A DNA stretch of 64,000 nt from Neiella holothuriorum (GTDB lineage: Bacteria; Pseudomonadota; Gammaproteobacteria; Enterobacterales; Neiellaceae). Of the stretch, positions 63,235 through 64,000 are shown in pieces (positions within the stretch are counted from its first letter, which is position 1; the number at the start of each line of letters is the position of its first letter). The stretch is taken from NCBI RefSeq assembly GCF_019457915.1, contig NZ_JAHZSS010000013.1:50768-114767 (forward strand), written 5' to 3'. A program made the translations under genes and the position numbers. Below the pieces are notes generated by a model. That model saw only the letters and a list, made by a program, of their open reading frames with translations. It was not told the origin of the DNA and did not search any database.

Positions 63235-63636
63235 ATGCGCCATCGCAAGAGTGGTCGTCAACTGAACCGTAACAGCAGTCATCGTCAAGCTATGTTTAAA
63301 AACATGGCAAGCTCGCTGGTACGTCATGAAGTGATTAAGACTACACTGCCGAAAGCGAAAGAGCTGCGCCGAGTGATCGAACCATTGATCACCCTGTCTA
63401 AGTCAGACAGCGTTGCTAACCGTCGCTTAGCTTTTGCTCGCACACGCGACCAAGAAGTTGTCGGTAAATTGTTTAATGAATTAGGTCCTCGTTACCAAGA
63501 GCGTCCAGGTGGATACACTCGTATTTTGAAGTGTGGCTTCCGCGCCGGTGACAATGCACCTATGGCTTACATCGAATTAGTAGACCGTCCAGAAGTTGCT
63601 GAAGAAGAAGCAACTGAAGCAGCTACTGAAGAGTAA
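63235..63636 (+). CDS. rplQ: 50S ribosomal protein L17
   Basis: A 133-aa tunnel-exit protein, [19 protein letters not shown], with a Glu/Ala-rich C-terminal tail. Last gene of the alpha operon. Confidence 0.98.
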   Translation: MRHRKSGRQLNRNSSHRQAMFKNMASSLVRHEVIKTTLPKAKELRRVIEPLITLSKSDSVANRRLAFARTRDQEVVGKLFNELGPRYQERPGGYTRILKCGFRAGDNAPMAYIELVDRPEVAEEEATEAATEE

Positions 63637-63655
63637 GTATCATTTCTTTAAAAAA

Positions 63656-63677
63656 GCCGGGTTCGCCCGGCTTTTTT
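63656..63677 (+). terminator. terminator of the alpha operon
   Basis: GCCGGG-TTCG-CCCGGC (UUCG-type loop) followed by six T, 19 bases past rplQ. Confidence 0.92.
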
Positions 63678-63689
63678 GTGTCTGAATTT

Positions 63690-63777
63690 TAAGCTTTTCT
63701 TTATTTTTTATTAATTTATAAAAACATAGAAAAAGATCCGAAAAAGATCTTGATCTCCAACGAAGACTCTCTATAAT
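63690..63777 (+). promoter_or_regulatory. rrn promoter P1 with AT-rich upstream element
   Basis: TTGATC (63750-63755), 16-base spacer, TATAAT (63772-63777), then a GCGCCTCC discriminator as in stringently controlled rrn P1 promoters. The preceding 60 bases are runs of A and T, a likely UP element for the alpha C-terminal domain. Confidence 0.7.
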
Positions 63778-63865
63778 GCGCCTCCACTGCTTCGGAGCAA
63801 TGCGAAACCTTTAAAGTTTCAAGTTTACTTCTAAGCACTCAGAACAAAAACTTTGAAAAAAGTGA

Positions 63866-63893
63866 TTGACTCTGAGGGAAGGAAGCGTAATAT
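63866..63893 (+). promoter_or_regulatory. rrn promoter P2
   Basis: TTGACT (63866-63871), 16-base spacer, TAATAT (63888-63893), followed by ACGCCTCCCGC. It lies about 115 bases after P1, as in E. coli tandem rrn promoters. Confidence 0.65.
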
Positions 63894-63918
63894 ACGCCTC
63901 CCGCAGCCAAGCGCTGCA

Positions 63919-63945
63919 GCGTCGAAAGACGCACGCTCTTTAACA
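63919..63945 (+). promoter_or_regulatory. rrn antitermination signals (boxB-like hairpin and boxA)
   Basis: GCGTC-GAAA-GACGC (63919-63932) is a boxB-like hairpin, and GCTCTTTAACA (63935-63945) is the rrn boxA recognised by NusB-S10. The rest to 64000 continues like an E. coli rrn leader (ACAATCTGTGTGGGCACTCG), so the window ends before 16S rRNA. No gene was seen in 63678-64000. Confidence 0.8.
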
Positions 63946-64000
63946 ATTAAGCAAGACAATCTGTGTGGGCACTCGCAGTGAGTTGAGATAAAAAATTATC

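Overview
The window is a chromosomal segment of a gammaproteobacterium, most likely a marine member of the Alteromonadales or a close relative. The evidence is E. coli-like ribosomal, RNA polymerase and elongation-factor proteins, PriB beside S6/S18, the murB-birA-coaX-tRNA-tuf order, E. coli-type rrn leader signals, and a PEP-CTERM/exosortase-type exopolysaccharide (EPS) locus with PrsK/PrsR. The species cannot be named from the sequence alone.

Region 1 (1-14771) is accessory. Four plus-strand genes form the tail of an XrtA-type EPS locus: the end of a chain-length determinant, a cytoplasmic tyrosine kinase with a Gly-Tyr tail, an outer-membrane barrel and an ExeA-like ATPase. Facing them is a four-gene minus-strand operon: a Tat-exported cysteine-containing protein, a PqqD-like protein, an HprK-related kinase and a nucleotidyltransferase. 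A sigma-54-type promoter and a perfect palindrome precede it. Next, on the minus strand, an RND efflux pair (MFP and permease) reads straight into prsK and prsR, a histidine kinase and a sigma-54 activator. I infer that PrsK/PrsR switches on the Tat-protein operon, and that this operon is the best candidate here for a poorly described system.

Region 2 (14964-36387) is housekeeping: murB-birA-coaX, tRNA-Tyr/Gly/Thr-tufB, tRNA-Trp-secE-nusG, rplKA, rplJL-rpoBC, and rpsL-rpsG-fusA-tufA. The two tuf genes are almost identical, with homology running on through their terminators. Nearly every intercistronic spacer holds a strong hairpin.

Region 3 (36388-64000) is the S10-spc-alpha ribosomal protein cluster, split at E. 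coli-type operon boundaries by unrelated genes. Between tufA and rpsJ lie manC-like and manB-like GDP-mannose genes and an orphan exported protein. Between rpsQ and rplN lie a Sel1-repeat protein, rnr, rlmB, a DUF2750 gene, a beta-lactamase-fold hydrolase, the rpsF-priB-rpsR-rplI operon and decayed remains of a HlyD-type exporter gene plus a small membrane protein gene. The cluster ends with rplQ and its terminator. The window stops inside an rRNA operon leader (tandem promoters, boxB-like hairpin, boxA), so a 16S gene should begin just beyond it.

Functional links: the GDP-mannose genes probably feed the EPS made by the locus at the left end, and rnr/rlmB join the ribosomal genes around them in ribosome synthesis and RNA quality control.
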